Below, piece after piece: positions 25,790 to 34,558 of a stretch of DNA of 64,000 nucleotides. The notes under the pieces were generated by a model that was not told the origin of the DNA, ran no database searches, and saw nothing but the letters and a program-made list of their open reading frames with translations. The stretch spans positions 186,001 to 250,000 of the forward strand of contig NZ_ANBA01000013.1 of assembly GCF_000341085.1 (NCBI RefSeq), written 5' to 3'. The DNA comes from Nocardiopsis ganjiahuensis DSM 45031. Lineage in GTDB: Bacteria > Actinomycetota > Actinomycetes > Streptosporangiales > Streptosporangiaceae. The first letter of the stretch is position 1; each line of letters opens with the position of its first letter. The translations under genes and the position numbers were made by a program.

Positions 25790-26749
25790 ATGTTGGAGAC
25801 TTCGGCCCGCCTGCTCGAACTGCTGTCACTGCTCCAGCTCAAGCGCGACTGGACGGGCTCCGAGCTCGCCGGCCGGCTCGAGGTGAGCCCGAGGACCGTG
25901 CGCGCCGACATCGGCAAGCTGCGGTCGCTCGGCTACCCCGTGGACGCGCGCCCCGGCGTCGCGGGCGGGTACCGGCTGGCCGCCGGGACGGCGATGCCCC
26001 CGCTGCTGCTCGACGACGACGAGGCCGTCGCAGTCGCGGTCGGACTGGGGACGGTCGCGACCCAGAGGCGCGGCGTCGAGGAGACATCGCTCACCGCGCT
26101 CGCGAAGCTGGAGCAGGTGCTGCCCTCGCGCCTGCGTCGGCGCGTCGAGGCGGTGCGCGAGGCGACGAGCGTCGTTCCAGGGGCCGAACCGCCGCTCGAC
26201 CTCTCGGTCCTCGGCGCGGTCGCCGCCGCGATCCGCGGTCGCGAACGGCTCCGGTTCGGTTACACGAAGCCGGGGGCCGCCGAGGGGGCCCGCCACACCG
26301 AACCGCAACGGCTGGTGAGCTGGGGTCCGCTCTGGTACCTGCTCGCGTGGGATCTCGACCGTGACGACTGGCGGATCTTCCGCGTGGACCGCATGGTCGC
26401 GCACGCACCGACGGGTGCGCGGTTCCGGCCGCGCGCCGTCCCGGCGGACGACGTCGTCGAGTACGTCGTCGGGCGCGTCAGCAAGGCGTCCTGGAAGTAC
26501 CGCGCCCGGGTACTCGTGCACGCTCCCGCCGCGGAGGTAGCCGCGAAGATCCCCCTCCCGGTCGGCGTCGAGGCGGTCGACGAGTCCACGTGCCGTGTCG
26601 AGCTGGGTTCCGACGACCCGGACGGGCTCGCGCTGTGGCTGACGCAGCTCGACGCCGACATCGAAGTGATCGACGGGGACGAGCTCGCGGCGGCGTTCGA
26701 CCGGCTCGCGAGGAGGCTCCGCCGCGCGGCGGTTCGGAACACCCTCTAG
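25790..26749 (+). CDS. HTH-WYL transcriptional regulator
   Basis: This 319-residue protein has an N-terminal HTH_11 winged helix (LETSARLLELLSLLQLKRDWTGSELAGRLEVSPRTVRADIGKLRSLGYPVDARPGVAGGYRL) and a central WYL domain (about residues 140-215, RLRFGYTKPG...EPQRLVSWGPLWYLLAWDLDRDDWRIFRVDRM), followed by the WCX extension. WYL domains sense ligands, often nucleic acid or small molecules. ATG 25790 is used because the family begins there; ATG 25778 is in frame too. It stands 63 bp from the divergent epoxide hydrolase, which it probably regulates. Confidence 0.9.
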   Translation: MLETSARLLELLSLLQLKRDWTGSELAGRLEVSPRTVRADIGKLRSLGYPVDARPGVAGGYRLAAGTAMPPLLLDDDEAVAVAVGLGTVATQRRGVEETSLTALAKLEQVLPSRLRRRVEAVREATSVVPGAEPPLDLSVLGAVAAAIRGRERLRFGYTKPGAAEGARHTEPQRLVSWGPLWYLLAWDLDRDDWRIFRVDRMVAHAPTGARFRPRAVPADDVVEYVVGRVSKASWKYRARVLVHAPAAEVAAKIPLPVGVEAVDESTCRVELGSDDPDGLALWLTQLDADIEVIDGDELAAAFDRLARRLRRAAVRNTL

Positions 26750-26782
26750 CCCCGGGGCGGCGGAGTGGGCCCCAGAGCATCT

Positions 26783-26806
26783 ACTACACTTTGTCGTTGT
26801 TGTAGT
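26783..26806 (+). promoter_or_regulatory. Dyad upstream of the cytochrome c maturation operon
   Basis: ACTACA (26783-26788) and TGTAGT (26801-26806) are separated by 12 nt in an AT-richer patch 37 bp before the ccsX start. TACA/TGTA half-sites are typical of BlaI/CopY-type repressors, but the spacing is wider than usual, so the regulator is undetermined. Confidence 0.35.
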
Positions 26807-26842
26807 CCGCCCTGTTCACACCCCGTTCGCGAGGTCGCCTCG

Positions 26843-27616
26843 ATGCCCAGTACCAGTACAGGTACGCGACGCCGCCGTGCCGTGCCGCGCTTGTCGGCCG
26901 CCGCGCTGGCCGCCGTCCTCGCCCTGTCCGGATGCGCCGGGGGTACCGAGATCGAGACCGGCGGCGAGGACGACCGGTTCATCTCCGGCGACGGCAGCGC
27001 CACCGTCTTCGAGGCGGGAGAGCGGGAGCCCGCCCCGGACGTCACCGGAACCACCTTCGAAGGTGACGAACTCGCGCTGAGCGACTACGCGGGCGAGATC
27101 CTCGTGCTCAACGTGTGGGCCAGCTGGTGCGGCCCCTGCCGCGCCGAGCAGCCCGTGCTGGACGAGGTGCACGCCGAGTACGGCGACCTCGGCGTGGAAT
27201 TCCTCGGTGTGAACATCAAGGACAACGAGACCGCCGCGGTCGCCTACACCGACAACAAGGGCGTGCTCTACCCCAGCCTGTACGACCAGCCCGGCGAGAT
27301 CCCGCAGGCCTTCCGGGACACGGTCCCGCCCCGCGCGATCCCCAGCACCCTGATCATCGACCCCGACGGCGACATCGCCGCCCGGGTCATCGGTCCCACC
27401 ACCTACGGGCAGCTCACCGGACTCCTCGACCCGCTGGTGGTCGAGTTCGACCTCGGCGACCCCGAGGACCGCCCCCGCGTCTCCGAGCAGGAGGGCTACG
27501 GCGAGGGCGCGGAGGAGGACGGCTCCGAGGCCGCCGAGGACGGCGACGAGGACTCCGGGACCGCCGAGGACGCCGGCCGGGAAGCCGACGACGGCGCCGC
27601 GGACGGGGACAGCTGA
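26843..27616 (+). CDS. TlpA/ResA-type thiol-disulfide lipoprotein (CcsX)
   Basis: This 257-residue membrane-anchored thioredoxin reduces apocytochrome c cysteines outside the cell. The Arg-rich signal peptide ends in a lipobox LALSGC (lipidated C31). The redox site is WASWCGPCR (C96, C99) and the cis-Pro lies in [13 protein letters not shown]. After the thioredoxin domain (about 60-205) comes a 45-residue highly acidic tail ([16 protein letters not shown]), not usual for the family. The ATG at 26843 is chosen for the signal peptide. Its stop overlaps the ccdA start (TGATG), so the two are translationally coupled. Confidence 0.9.
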   Translation: MPSTSTGTRRRRAVPRLSAAALAAVLALSGCAGGTEIETGGEDDRFISGDGSATVFEAGEREPAPDVTGTTFEGDELALSDYAGEILVLNVWASWCGPCRAEQPVLDEVHAEYGDLGVEFLGVNIKDNETAAVAYTDNKGVLYPSLYDQPGEIPQAFRDTVPPRAIPSTLIIDPDGDIAARVIGPTTYGQLTGLLDPLVVEFDLGDPEDRPRVSEQEGYGEGAEEDGSEAAEDGDEDSGTAEDAGREADDGAADGDS

Positions 27617-28434
27617 TGGATCCGATCGGCACCACCGTCCTGACCGGTTCCCTCCTCCTCGCCGCGCCCCTCGCCTTCGCCGCCGGCCTGGTCTCCTTCC
27701 TCTCCCCGTGCGTGCTCCCGCTGGTGCCCGGCTACCTGTCCTACGTGTCCGGCATGAGCGGCTCCCACGTGCGTGAGCGCCGGCAGAGCGCGGCGGTCGG
27801 CGGGGGCGGAACGGCCACCGGCACGGTGGCCGACATCGACGCCGAACTCGCTCAGCGCCGGTGGACGATGGTCACCGGCAGCATCCTCTTCATCGCCGGG
27901 TTCACCCTGGTGTTCGTCGCCGTGGGCGGCTTCATCGGCTGGCTCGGCGACCTCCTCATGGACTACGCCGACCCCATCACCCGGGTGCTCGGCGCGCTCA
28001 CGATCGTCCTGGGCCTGGCCTTCATGGGCCTCCTGCCGGGGTTCGGCCGCGAGTTCCGGTTCCACCGGCTCCCCCGCGCCGGTCTGGCCGGGGCACCGCT
28101 CCTCGGCGTCCTGTTCGGCCTGGGCTGGACCCCGTGCATCGGACCGACCCTGGCCGCCGTCCAGACCCTCGCCTTCATCGAGGGCGGCGCCGGACGGGGA
28201 ATGCTCCTGTCCCTCGTCTACTGTGTCGGTCTGGGCCTGCCGTTCATCCTCGCCTCCCTGGTCTACCGGCGCGCGCTGAACGCGTTCGGGTGGCTCAAGC
28301 GCCACACCCGAACGGTCACGGTGTTCGGCGGTGTCATGCTCGTCCTGGTCGGCCTGGCCATGGTCACCGGCCTCTGGACGCAGATGACCATCGCCATGCA
28401 GGGCTGGGCCGCCAACTTCCAGACGGTGATCTGA
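27616..28434 (+). CDS. ccdA: Cytochrome c biogenesis protein CcdA (DsbD-like)
   Basis: This 272-residue integral membrane protein carries electrons from cytoplasmic thioredoxin to ResA/CcsX. Six hydrophobic spans are visible. The two redox cysteines lie in [20 protein letters not shown] and [15 protein letters not shown], the family signature. Between spans 1 and 2 there is a hydrophilic loop of about 45 residues ([32 protein letters not shown]), longer than in Bacillus CcdA. It is the second gene of a four-gene system II cytochrome c operon. Confidence 0.94.
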   Translation: MDPIGTTVLTGSLLLAAPLAFAAGLVSFLSPCVLPLVPGYLSYVSGMSGSHVRERRQSAAVGGGGTATGTVADIDAELAQRRWTMVTGSILFIAGFTLVFVAVGGFIGWLGDLLMDYADPITRVLGALTIVLGLAFMGLLPGFGREFRFHRLPRAGLAGAPLLGVLFGLGWTPCIGPTLAAVQTLAFIEGGAGRGMLLSLVYCVGLGLPFILASLVYRRALNAFGWLKRHTRTVTVFGGVMLVLVGLAMVTGLWTQMTIAMQGWAANFQTVI

Positions 28435-28435
28435 C

Positions 28436-30061
28436 TTGACCACGAGCACGACCGAGAACCCGGAGAACACGACCGGGGCGAAGCCGGCCGAGAAGGGCCC
28501 CAAGGGCCTGGGCATCGCGGGCTGGGGGCGCTGGGTCTGGCGAACCCTCACCTCGATGCGGACCGCCCTGATCCTGCTCTTCATGCTGGCGCTGGGCGCC
28601 ATCCCCGGCTCGATCCTGCCGCAGAACGTGGTCAGCGTCGACGAGGTGAGCACCTACTTCCGGGAGAACCCGGAGCTGGCGCCGTGGCTGGACCGCTTCT
28701 ACCTCTTCGACGTCTTCTCGTCACCGTGGTACGCCGCGATCTACCTGCTCCTCTTCGTCTCCCTGGCCGGGTGCGTGATCCCGCGCGCGCTGGTCCACGC
28801 CAAGGCGGTCCGGGCCCGCCCCGTGCCCACCCCGCGCAACCTGGGCCGGATGCCCTACGTGGCCCGGTTCAGCACCGACGCCGCACCCGAGACCGCCCTC
28901 GAACAGGCACGCAAGGTCCTCAAGGGGTACCGGGTCGAGCGGTACGCCGACTCGGTCTCCGGTGAGACCGGCTACCTGCGCGAGGTCGGGAACGTGCTGT
29001 TCCACTTCGCGCTCCTGGCGCTGCTGCTGGCCCTGGCCGCCGGCTCCTTCTTCGGCTACCGCGGCAACATGCTCGTCGTCGAGGGCGACGGCTTCGCCAA
29101 CACGCTGCCGTCCTACGACGCCATCTACCCGGGGCACTGGACCGACACCGACCGGTTCGAGCCCTTCACGATGCACCTCGACAGCTTCGAGGCCTCCTTC
29201 ATCAGCGAGGGGGACCTGCGCGGCCAGGCCGAGTCCTACGTCGCGGAGGTCACCTACAAGGAGGCGCCCGGGGCGGAGGAGAAGCAGCACACGCTGGAGG
29301 TCAACCACCCGCTGAGCGTGGACGGCGTCCAGGTCTACCTGCTGGGCCACGGCTACGCCCCGGAGTTCCAGGTCCACAACGCCGAAGGCGACCTGGTCTT
29401 CGACCAGGCGGTCCCCTTCCTGCACCGCGAGACCATGAGCTACACCTCCGACGGGGTCATCAAGGTCCCGGACACCGGCGGCGAGGAGCTCGGGTTCGTC
29501 GGGGTCTTCCTGCCCACCGCGGTGGAGGACGCCGAAGGCGAGCTGACCTCCTCCTTCCCCGGCCCGGAGAACCCGATGGTGACCCTGGAGGCGTATCGGG
29601 GCGACCTGGGGATGGTCAACCCGCAGTCGGTCTACCAGCTCCAGACCGAAGGCATGGAAGGGCTCGGCGAGTCACCCGTGATGGCCGTCGGCGACACCTG
29701 GGAACTGCCCGACGAAGCCGGGTCGATCACCTTCACCGGCTACAAGCAGTACGCCACGCTCCAGAGCAACCGGGACGGCGCCCGCCTCCCGGCCCTGGGG
29801 GCGGCCACGGTGGCCGTGGCGGGCCTGCTCCTCACGCTGTTCGTGCGGCCCCGCCGAGTCTGGGTGCGGGCCACCGAGGGCGAGGACGGGCGCACCCGCG
29901 TCGAACTGGCCGGACTCGGCAAGACCGAGGTGGCCGGGGACAACGCCGAGTTCCACGAGATCACCAAACAGCTTGCCGGACGGCTCCGGAACGAGTCGGA
30001 CGACAACCCCCGCACACCATCCGACCCGCCAGAGTCGACGACAAGAGGGAGTGACCGGTGA
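28436..30061 (+). CDS. resB: ResB/Ccs1 cytochrome c synthesis protein
   Basis: This 541-residue membrane protein forms, with CcsB, the system II heme-transport and ligation complex. It shows the ResB pattern: a hydrophobic span after a Trp-rich start (WVWRTLTSMRTALILLFMLALGAIPGSILPQ), two further spans (about 100-118, 187-207), a large extracellular domain (about 210-440) and a C-terminal span (about 450-470), then a cytoplasmic tail. The likely start is TTG at 28436, one base after the ccdA stop; the next ATG would leave almost no N-terminus. It overlaps ccsB at GTGA. Confidence 0.9.
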   Translation: MTTSTTENPENTTGAKPAEKGPKGLGIAGWGRWVWRTLTSMRTALILLFMLALGAIPGSILPQNVVSVDEVSTYFRENPELAPWLDRFYLFDVFSSPWYAAIYLLLFVSLAGCVIPRALVHAKAVRARPVPTPRNLGRMPYVARFSTDAAPETALEQARKVLKGYRVERYADSVSGETGYLREVGNVLFHFALLALLLALAAGSFFGYRGNMLVVEGDGFANTLPSYDAIYPGHWTDTDRFEPFTMHLDSFEASFISEGDLRGQAESYVAEVTYKEAPGAEEKQHTLEVNHPLSVDGVQVYLLGHGYAPEFQVHNAEGDLVFDQAVPFLHRETMSYTSDGVIKVPDTGGEELGFVGVFLPTAVEDAEGELTSSFPGPENPMVTLEAYRGDLGMVNPQSVYQLQTEGMEGLGESPVMAVGDTWELPDEAGSITFTGYKQYATLQSNRDGARLPALGAATVAVAGLLLTLFVRPRRVWVRATEGEDGRTRVELAGLGKTEVAGDNAEFHEITKQLAGRLRNESDDNPRTPSDPPESTTRGSDR

Positions 30062-31053
30062 CGTACACACTCGCCGGACCGGTGGACGAGACGATGGCGT
30101 CGGCCAGTGACACGCTGATCATCGCGATGATCGTGACGTACGCGGCCGCCCTGTTCCTCTTCGCCATCGAGGCCGCCTACGGACGACGCACCAGGCTCAG
30201 GGCCGGACGGCTCATGCCGGTCGGAGCCGGGGCCGCCGAGGGCGCCCACGACAGCGGCATCGAGGTCAACGTCCGCACCACCGAGGGTGAGGCCAGGGCC
30301 TCCCAGAGCGCGCTCGGCAGGATCGCCCTGGCCGTGACCGCGCTGGGCTTCCTGTTCGGCCTCGCGCAGATCGTCACCCGGGGGCTGGCCGCGGGCCGCT
30401 GGCCCTGGGGCAACATGTTCGAGTTCGTCGTGGCGATGTGCCTGGTGGCCGTCGGCGGACTGCTCTACGCGGCCTGGCGCTACCAGGCCCGCTTCCTCGG
30501 CGCCTTCGTCCTGGTGCCGGTGCTGCTCCTGCTGGGCATCGGCGTGCGCTGGCTCTACGTGGACCCGGGTCCGCTGATCCCCGCCCTGCACTCCTACTGG
30601 GTGCCGATCCACGTCACCGCGGTGATCATCGCGGGCGGCGCGTTCATGGTCTCCGGCGCCGCGGGCATCACCTACCTGGTGGCGCACCGGGCCGAGGCGA
30701 AGCGGGCCCTGGGGGAGAAGGTCGCCGGTATCGCCGGCCGCCTGCCCAGCTCGGAGCTGCTGGACCGCATCTCGCACCGCTTCATCCTCTTCGCCTTCCC
30801 GCTGTGGACCTTCGGCGTCATCGCCGGCTCCATCTGGGCGGACGAGGCCTGGGGCCGGTTCTGGGGCTGGGACCCCAAGGAGGTCTGGTCCTTCATCTCC
30901 TGGGTCATCTACGCGGCCTACCTGCACGCCCGGGCCACGGGCGGCTGGCGCGGACCCAAGGCGACGTGGATCAACGTGATCGGCTTCCTGACCGTCATGT
31001 TCAACTTCTTCGCCGTGAACTACATGTTCAGCGGTCTGCACAGCTACGCGTGA
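30058..31053 (+). CDS. ccsB: CcsB/CcsA heme-handling protein
   Basis: This 331-residue polytopic protein is the heme handler of the system II cytochrome c synthase. About eight hydrophobic spans and the WWD-type motif EAWGRFWGWDPKEVWSFISWVIYAAYLHAR are visible, with flanking histidines such as HSYWVPIHV and RISHRF that bind heme. GTG at 30058 is preceded by GAGGGAGTG and overlaps the resB stop. It is the last gene of the operon, ending in a hairpin shared with the convergent LacI gene. Confidence 0.94.
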   Translation: MTYTLAGPVDETMASASDTLIIAMIVTYAAALFLFAIEAAYGRRTRLRAGRLMPVGAGAAEGAHDSGIEVNVRTTEGEARASQSALGRIALAVTALGFLFGLAQIVTRGLAAGRWPWGNMFEFVVAMCLVAVGGLLYAAWRYQARFLGAFVLVPVLLLLGIGVRWLYVDPGPLIPALHSYWVPIHVTAVIIAGGAFMVSGAAGITYLVAHRAEAKRALGEKVAGIAGRLPSSELLDRISHRFILFAFPLWTFGVIAGSIWADEAWGRFWGWDPKEVWSFISWVIYAAYLHARATGGWRGPKATWINVIGFLTVMFNFFAVNYMFSGLHSYA

Positions 31054-31057
31054 TCCT

Positions 31058-31085
31058 TTCGGGCCTCCGCTTCCGGGCGCCCGAA
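31058..31085. terminator. Bidirectional terminator between ccsB and the LacI gene
   Basis: TTCGGGC (31058-31064) pairs with GCCCGAA (31079-31085) in the 70-bp gap of two convergent genes. Confidence 0.6.
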
Positions 31086-31123
31086 CGGAAAAGAACCCCC
31101 TGGGTTTCGCTACTCGAAGAGGC

Positions 31124-32119
31124 TCATCCGGCCGCGTCGTCCCTCCGGGGCGGCGCGGTCGAGTCGCGTACGACCAGGGCCGTCTCCAGGGACACCGTGC
31201 CCGTGGAGCCGCCCGGGGCCACCGCCTGGAGCAGCAGGTCGACGGCGCTGCGCCCGGCCTCGGCCACGGGCATGTTCACCGTGGTCAGGGCCGGGGTGGA
31301 GTAGCGGGCCAGGTGGCTGTCGTCCACACCGACCACGCTGAGGTCCCCCGGAACGTCCACTCCGAGCTCGGCCGCCCGCCGGGCCAGACCGAAGGCCATC
31401 AGATCGTTGTGGGCCAGGACGGCGGTGGCGCCGCTGGCCACGACCTCCTCGGCCGCGGCGCGCCCGCCCTCCTCGGTCGGCGCGTTGGGGCCGATCCGCT
31501 GGATCAGCACACCGTGCTCGTCGGCGATGCCCCCGGCGGCGCGCTCGATCTCACCGCTGGTCCAGGCACGTCCGGGGCCGCTCACCAGCGCGATCTCGCG
31601 GTGTCCGAGGCCGAGCAGGTGCTCCACGGCCGAGCGGGCGCCCGCCCCGACGTCCATGAGCACACCGGGGACGCCCCGCAGCCGCCGGTTGACCACGACC
31701 AGCGGGAGCTCCTCGGCGAGCGAGGCGATGGCGCTGTCGGTCAGCCGCGGCGCGACCAGCACGGCGCCGTCCACCTGCTTGGCCATCGAGTGGACCAGCT
31801 CCTCCTCGACCCGGGCCTGTTCGTCGGTGTCGGCGATGAACACGTGGTAGTCGCGGGCACGGGCCTGGGCCTGGGCGGCCTTGAGCAGCGGTGGGAAGAA
31901 GGGGTTGGCGATGTCGGCGACGATCAGGCCGAGGTTGCCGGTCCGCCTGGTGGACAGGGCCCGGGCGGCCCGGTTGGGGCGGTAGCCGAGCTGGTCCGCG
32001 GCGGCCAGGACCCGGGCCCTGGTCTCGGGTTTGACCAGGTGGGCCGCGGTGAGGGCCCGCGAGACCGTGGAGACGTGGACCCCGCTCACCCGTGCCACGT
32101 CCCTGATGGTGACGGCCAC
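31124..32119 (-). CDS. LacI-family transcriptional regulator
   Basis: This 331-residue repressor begins VAVTIRDVARVSGVHVSTVSRALTAAHLVKPETRARVLAAADQLGYRPNRAARALSTRRTGNLGLIV, the LacI HTH and hinge helix. A periplasmic-binding-type effector domain follows (about 60-331; IANPFFPPLLKAAQAQA, TAVLAHNDLMAFGLARRAAELG, VPGDLSVVGVDDSHLARYSTPALTTV). The GTG at 32119 is chosen because it fits the family start and GGAG lies about 9 nt upstream; a longer form from 32221 would add 34 atypical residues. It is divergent from a pectate lyase with a CAAACGTTTG operator between, so an oligogalacturonide-type sugar is a likely inducer. Confidence 0.92.
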   Translation of the reverse strand: MAVTIRDVARVSGVHVSTVSRALTAAHLVKPETRARVLAAADQLGYRPNRAARALSTRRTGNLGLIVADIANPFFPPLLKAAQAQARARDYHVFIADTDEQARVEEELVHSMAKQVDGAVLVAPRLTDSAIASLAEELPLVVVNRRLRGVPGVLMDVGAGARSAVEHLLGLGHREIALVSGPGRAWTSGEIERAAGGIADEHGVLIQRIGPNAPTEEGGRAAAEEVVASGATAVLAHNDLMAFGLARRAAELGVDVPGDLSVVGVDDSHLARYSTPALTTVNMPVAEAGRSAVDLLLQAVAPGGSTGTVSLETALVVRDSTAPPRRDDAAG

Positions 32120-32311
32120 CCTCGTACTCCGTTCCGCAGACGCAGTGAATCGACCGGTGCAGTGCTGATGCGACAACTGTTTGCGGGAAGAAACCGGATC
32201 CGCGCTCGCCGCTTTTGTCATCCTGACCTATCGAAGGCCCGCTTTTCCAGGGTTTTCCGGAACGAACTTCCACTGGAGGGTTGACGCCCCCTCGCTGATC
32301 GGGGAGATTCT

Positions 32312-32325
32312 TGCAAACGTTTGTA
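32312..32325 (+). promoter_or_regulatory. LacI-type operator before the pectate lyase gene
   Basis: TGCAAACGTTTGTA contains the perfect palindrome CAAACGTTTG with the central CG typical of LacI-family sites. A second dyad AGTCAGA-ccgc-TCTGACT (32325-32342) abuts it. It is 45 bp before the lyase start. Confidence 0.7.
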
Positions 32326-32369
32326 GTCAGACCGCTCTGACTCCGACGACCCCCTGAGGAGCAACCCCC

Positions 32370-33704
32370 ATGCGTAGGCCCATCCCGCGCCCACCCCTGA
32401 CCCTGGCCCTTGCCGCGTCGGTCCTGTTGGCCGCCACGTCCTTCGCCCCCGCCTCGGCGGAACCCGATCCCGACCCCCGCGGCCTCGGCCGCCAGACCCT
32501 GCCCGAGGGCGACGGCTGGGGCTCCGCCGGGTACGGGACCACCGGTGGCTCGGCGGCCGCCCCGGAGGACGTCCACGTGGTCTCCACCTTCGAGGACTTC
32601 CGGGAGGCGGTCGGCGGCAAGGACGACGACACCCCCAGGATCGTCTACGTCGAGGGGGTCATCGACGCCAACACCGCGGCTGACGGGACCCCGCTGACCT
32701 GTGCGGACTACGCGGTGGACGGATACACCCGGGAGGACTACCTGGAGACCTACGACCCCGGGGTCTGGGGCTGGAAGGACCCGGAGGGCCCGTTGGAGGA
32801 GGCCCGGATCGCGTCGTCCGCCGCGCAGGCCGAGCAGATCAGGGTCGAGGTGGGCTCCAACGTCACGGTCCTGGGCCTGGGCGACGACGCCGTCCTGACC
32901 GGCGCGAGCCTGCGGGTCCACGACGTGGACAACGTCATCCTGCGCAACCTGACCTTCGCCGACGCCCACGACTGCTTCCCCGGCTGGGACCCCGGTGACG
33001 GCGGCAGCGGCAACTGGAACTCCGAGTACGACCAGGTGGAGGTCTCCGGGGCGACCAACGTGTGGGTGGACCACAACACCTTCAACGACGGTGACAACCC
33101 CGGAACGGAGCTGCCCGAGTACTTCGGCCGCAAGTACGAGGTGCACGACGGCCTGCTCGACATCGTCCGGCAGACGGACCTGGTCACGGTCTCCCGGAAC
33201 CACTTCGACGGGCGGGACAAGGCCATGCTGCTCGGCAACAGCGACGGTCGGACCAGCGACCGCGGCTATCTGCGGGTCACCTGGCACCACAACCACTTCG
33301 ACGGCCTGGGGGAGCGGGCGCCCCGGGTGCGCTACGGGCAGGTGCACGTCCACAACAACTACTACACGGTCCGCGACCCGGACCACTTCGGCTACGGCCT
33401 GGGCGTGGGGAAGGAGTCGCACCTGTACGCGGAGAACAACATCTTCGACCTGCACGACGGGATCGGCGCCGGCGAGCTGCTGTACAACTGGGGCGGCACG
33501 GACATCGTGGAGCAGGGGAACGTGCTGATGAGCGGGGGCTCGGGCAGGCTGACTCCGGTGGACCTGGTCGCCGAGCACAACACGCTGTTCCCGGACCGGC
33601 CGCTGGGCACCGACCTGACCTGGGTGCCGCAGCTCACCGCCGAGGTGGAGCCGGTGCACGCGGTGCGCGGACTTCCCCGGAAGGTGGGCGCCGGGCGCCT
33701 GTGA
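32370..33704 (+). CDS. Secreted pectate lyase, PL1 family
   Basis: This 444-residue secreted enzyme cleaves polygalacturonate by beta-elimination with calcium. The signal peptide ends at ASAEP (about residue 30). The parallel beta-helix shows IRVEVGSNVTVLGLGDDAVLTGASLRVHDVDNVILRNLTF, the Ca-binding NVWVDHNTF region, LVTVSRNHFDGRDKAMLLGNSD, and the catalytic-Arg block RVTWHHNHFDGLGERAPRVRYGQVHVHNNYY. GAGGAGC lies about 9 nt before the ATG. Control by the neighbouring LacI protein is expected. It marks plant-polymer use. Confidence 0.93.
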   Translation: MRRPIPRPPLTLALAASVLLAATSFAPASAEPDPDPRGLGRQTLPEGDGWGSAGYGTTGGSAAAPEDVHVVSTFEDFREAVGGKDDDTPRIVYVEGVIDANTAADGTPLTCADYAVDGYTREDYLETYDPGVWGWKDPEGPLEEARIASSAAQAEQIRVEVGSNVTVLGLGDDAVLTGASLRVHDVDNVILRNLTFADAHDCFPGWDPGDGGSGNWNSEYDQVEVSGATNVWVDHNTFNDGDNPGTELPEYFGRKYEVHDGLLDIVRQTDLVTVSRNHFDGRDKAMLLGNSDGRTSDRGYLRVTWHHNHFDGLGERAPRVRYGQVHVHNNYYTVRDPDHFGYGLGVGKESHLYAENNIFDLHDGIGAGELLYNWGGTDIVEQGNVLMSGGSGRLTPVDLVAEHNTLFPDRPLGTDLTWVPQLTAEVEPVHAVRGLPRKVGAGRL

Positions 33705-33751
33705 GCGGTGCCGGCCGAGCGGTACCGCCGGTGAGCGGTACCGGCAGAACG

Positions 33752-33790
33752 ACGGTGGGGCCGTACCCGGTTCGGGTACGGCCCCACCGT
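33752..33790 (+). terminator. Terminator after the pectate lyase gene
   Basis: An 18-bp perfect stem (ACGGTGGGGCCGTACCCG and its complement) closes on GTT. Short GAGCGGT(A/G)CCG repeats precede it (33712-33745). Confidence 0.85.
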
Positions 33791-33886
33791 GCTGGGAGCT
33801 GTGCTGCTGAAGGCAGTGGTCTCCGGATGCCGGAGCCTTCGGAGGCTTCCCTTCGGTGACGACGGCCGGGACACCGTCCCGGGGGC

Positions 33887-34243
33887 TCAGTCCTCCGGGT
33901 CGATCCGGCGGTTGAGGTCTCGGAGGAAGTCCGGATCGTCGTCAGGGCCGAGTGGATGCGGGCTGTCCGAGGGCTTGGCGAAGTCTGACGGGTCAAGGTC
34001 GTCTACGGACGCGGCGGCCTGAGCCGGGGAGGCCGCGTTGCCCAGGACGGAGGCGGGCTTGCGCGGACGACCGAGGAAGAGCCACAGGATCGATCCCACG
34101 GGCATGAACAGCGCGATGACGACCAGCCACAGGACCTTCGGGAGATTCCGAACCTCCTGGGCAGGGGTGGTCAACGCGTCGAAGAACGCGTACACCCATA
34201 GAACGATCGATACGAGCGTGATCAGGCCACCGAGCCACACCAT
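33887..34243 (-). CDS. Small membrane protein with PLDc_N domain
   Basis: This 118-residue protein has two membrane spans (about residues 3-22 and 38-57) enclosing the PLD-nuclease N-terminal motif VRNLPKVLWLVVIALFMPVGSILWLFLGRPRKP. The rest is an acidic hydrophilic tail. Many actinobacterial genomes encode such short PLDc_N proteins without a nuclease domain; they may chaperone or anchor other membrane proteins, function unproven. Its gene lies downstream of bldC on the same strand with its own leaderless-type promoter. Confidence 0.85.
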   Translation of the reverse strand: MVWLGGLITLVSIVLWVYAFFDALTTPAQEVRNLPKVLWLVVIALFMPVGSILWLFLGRPRKPASVLGNAASPAQAAASVDDLDPSDFAKPSDSPHPLGPDDDPDFLRDLNRRIDPED

Positions 34244-34249
34244 GGTTCC

Positions 34250-34255
34250 AGCCTA
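34250..34255 (-). promoter_or_regulatory. -10 element before the PLDc_N gene
   Basis: On the minus strand TAGGCT is 6 nt before the ATG at 34243. Confidence 0.5.
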
Positions 34256-34357
34256 CTCTTGCTGTCGACTCCTCACAGCCGGGGACACCGGACCAGGGGT
34301 GCGGGAGACCGCGCGGATCTTCGGGTCCGGGGCCGCAGAGGGTGTGTTGAACGTCCG

Positions 34358-34558
34358 TCAGGGGGTGCTCTCGCTCGGCTCCCCGAGTAGGAGGGCACGC
34401 ACCTCGGACTCCCGGAAACGGCGGTGTCCGCCGGGGGTCCGAATGCTGCTGATCCGCCCGGAGGCGGCCCAGCGCGTGACGGTCTTGGGATCAACCCGGA
34501 AGAGTGAGGCCACTTCCCCGGGGGTCAACAGGCGTTCGCTTGCTCGTTCCACCTTCAC
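34358..34558 (-). CDS. bldC: BldC developmental regulator
   Basis: This protein of about 66 residues is the MerR-like DNA-binding protein BldC, which in Streptomyces delays sporulation by binding head-to-tail on direct repeats. ERLLTPGEVASLFRVDPKTVTRWAASGRISSIRTPGGHRRFRESEVRALLLG is nearly the Streptomyces sequence, including the VDPKTVTRW recognition helix and GGHRR wing. The start is GTG at 34558 or 34552; GGGGGA is 8 nt before the second. A longer frame to 34621 is open but adds non-family residues. The upstream region is AT-richer than average. Confidence 0.92.
   Translation of the reverse strand: MKVERASERLLTPGEVASLFRVDPKTVTRWAASGRISSIRTPGGHRRFRESEVRALLLGEPSESTP

Noticed and set aside
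32120..32221. 34-residue N-terminal extension of the LacI-family regulator
   Set aside because: It lies before the invariant HTH start, contains atypical residues, and GTG 32119 has a suitable ribosome site.
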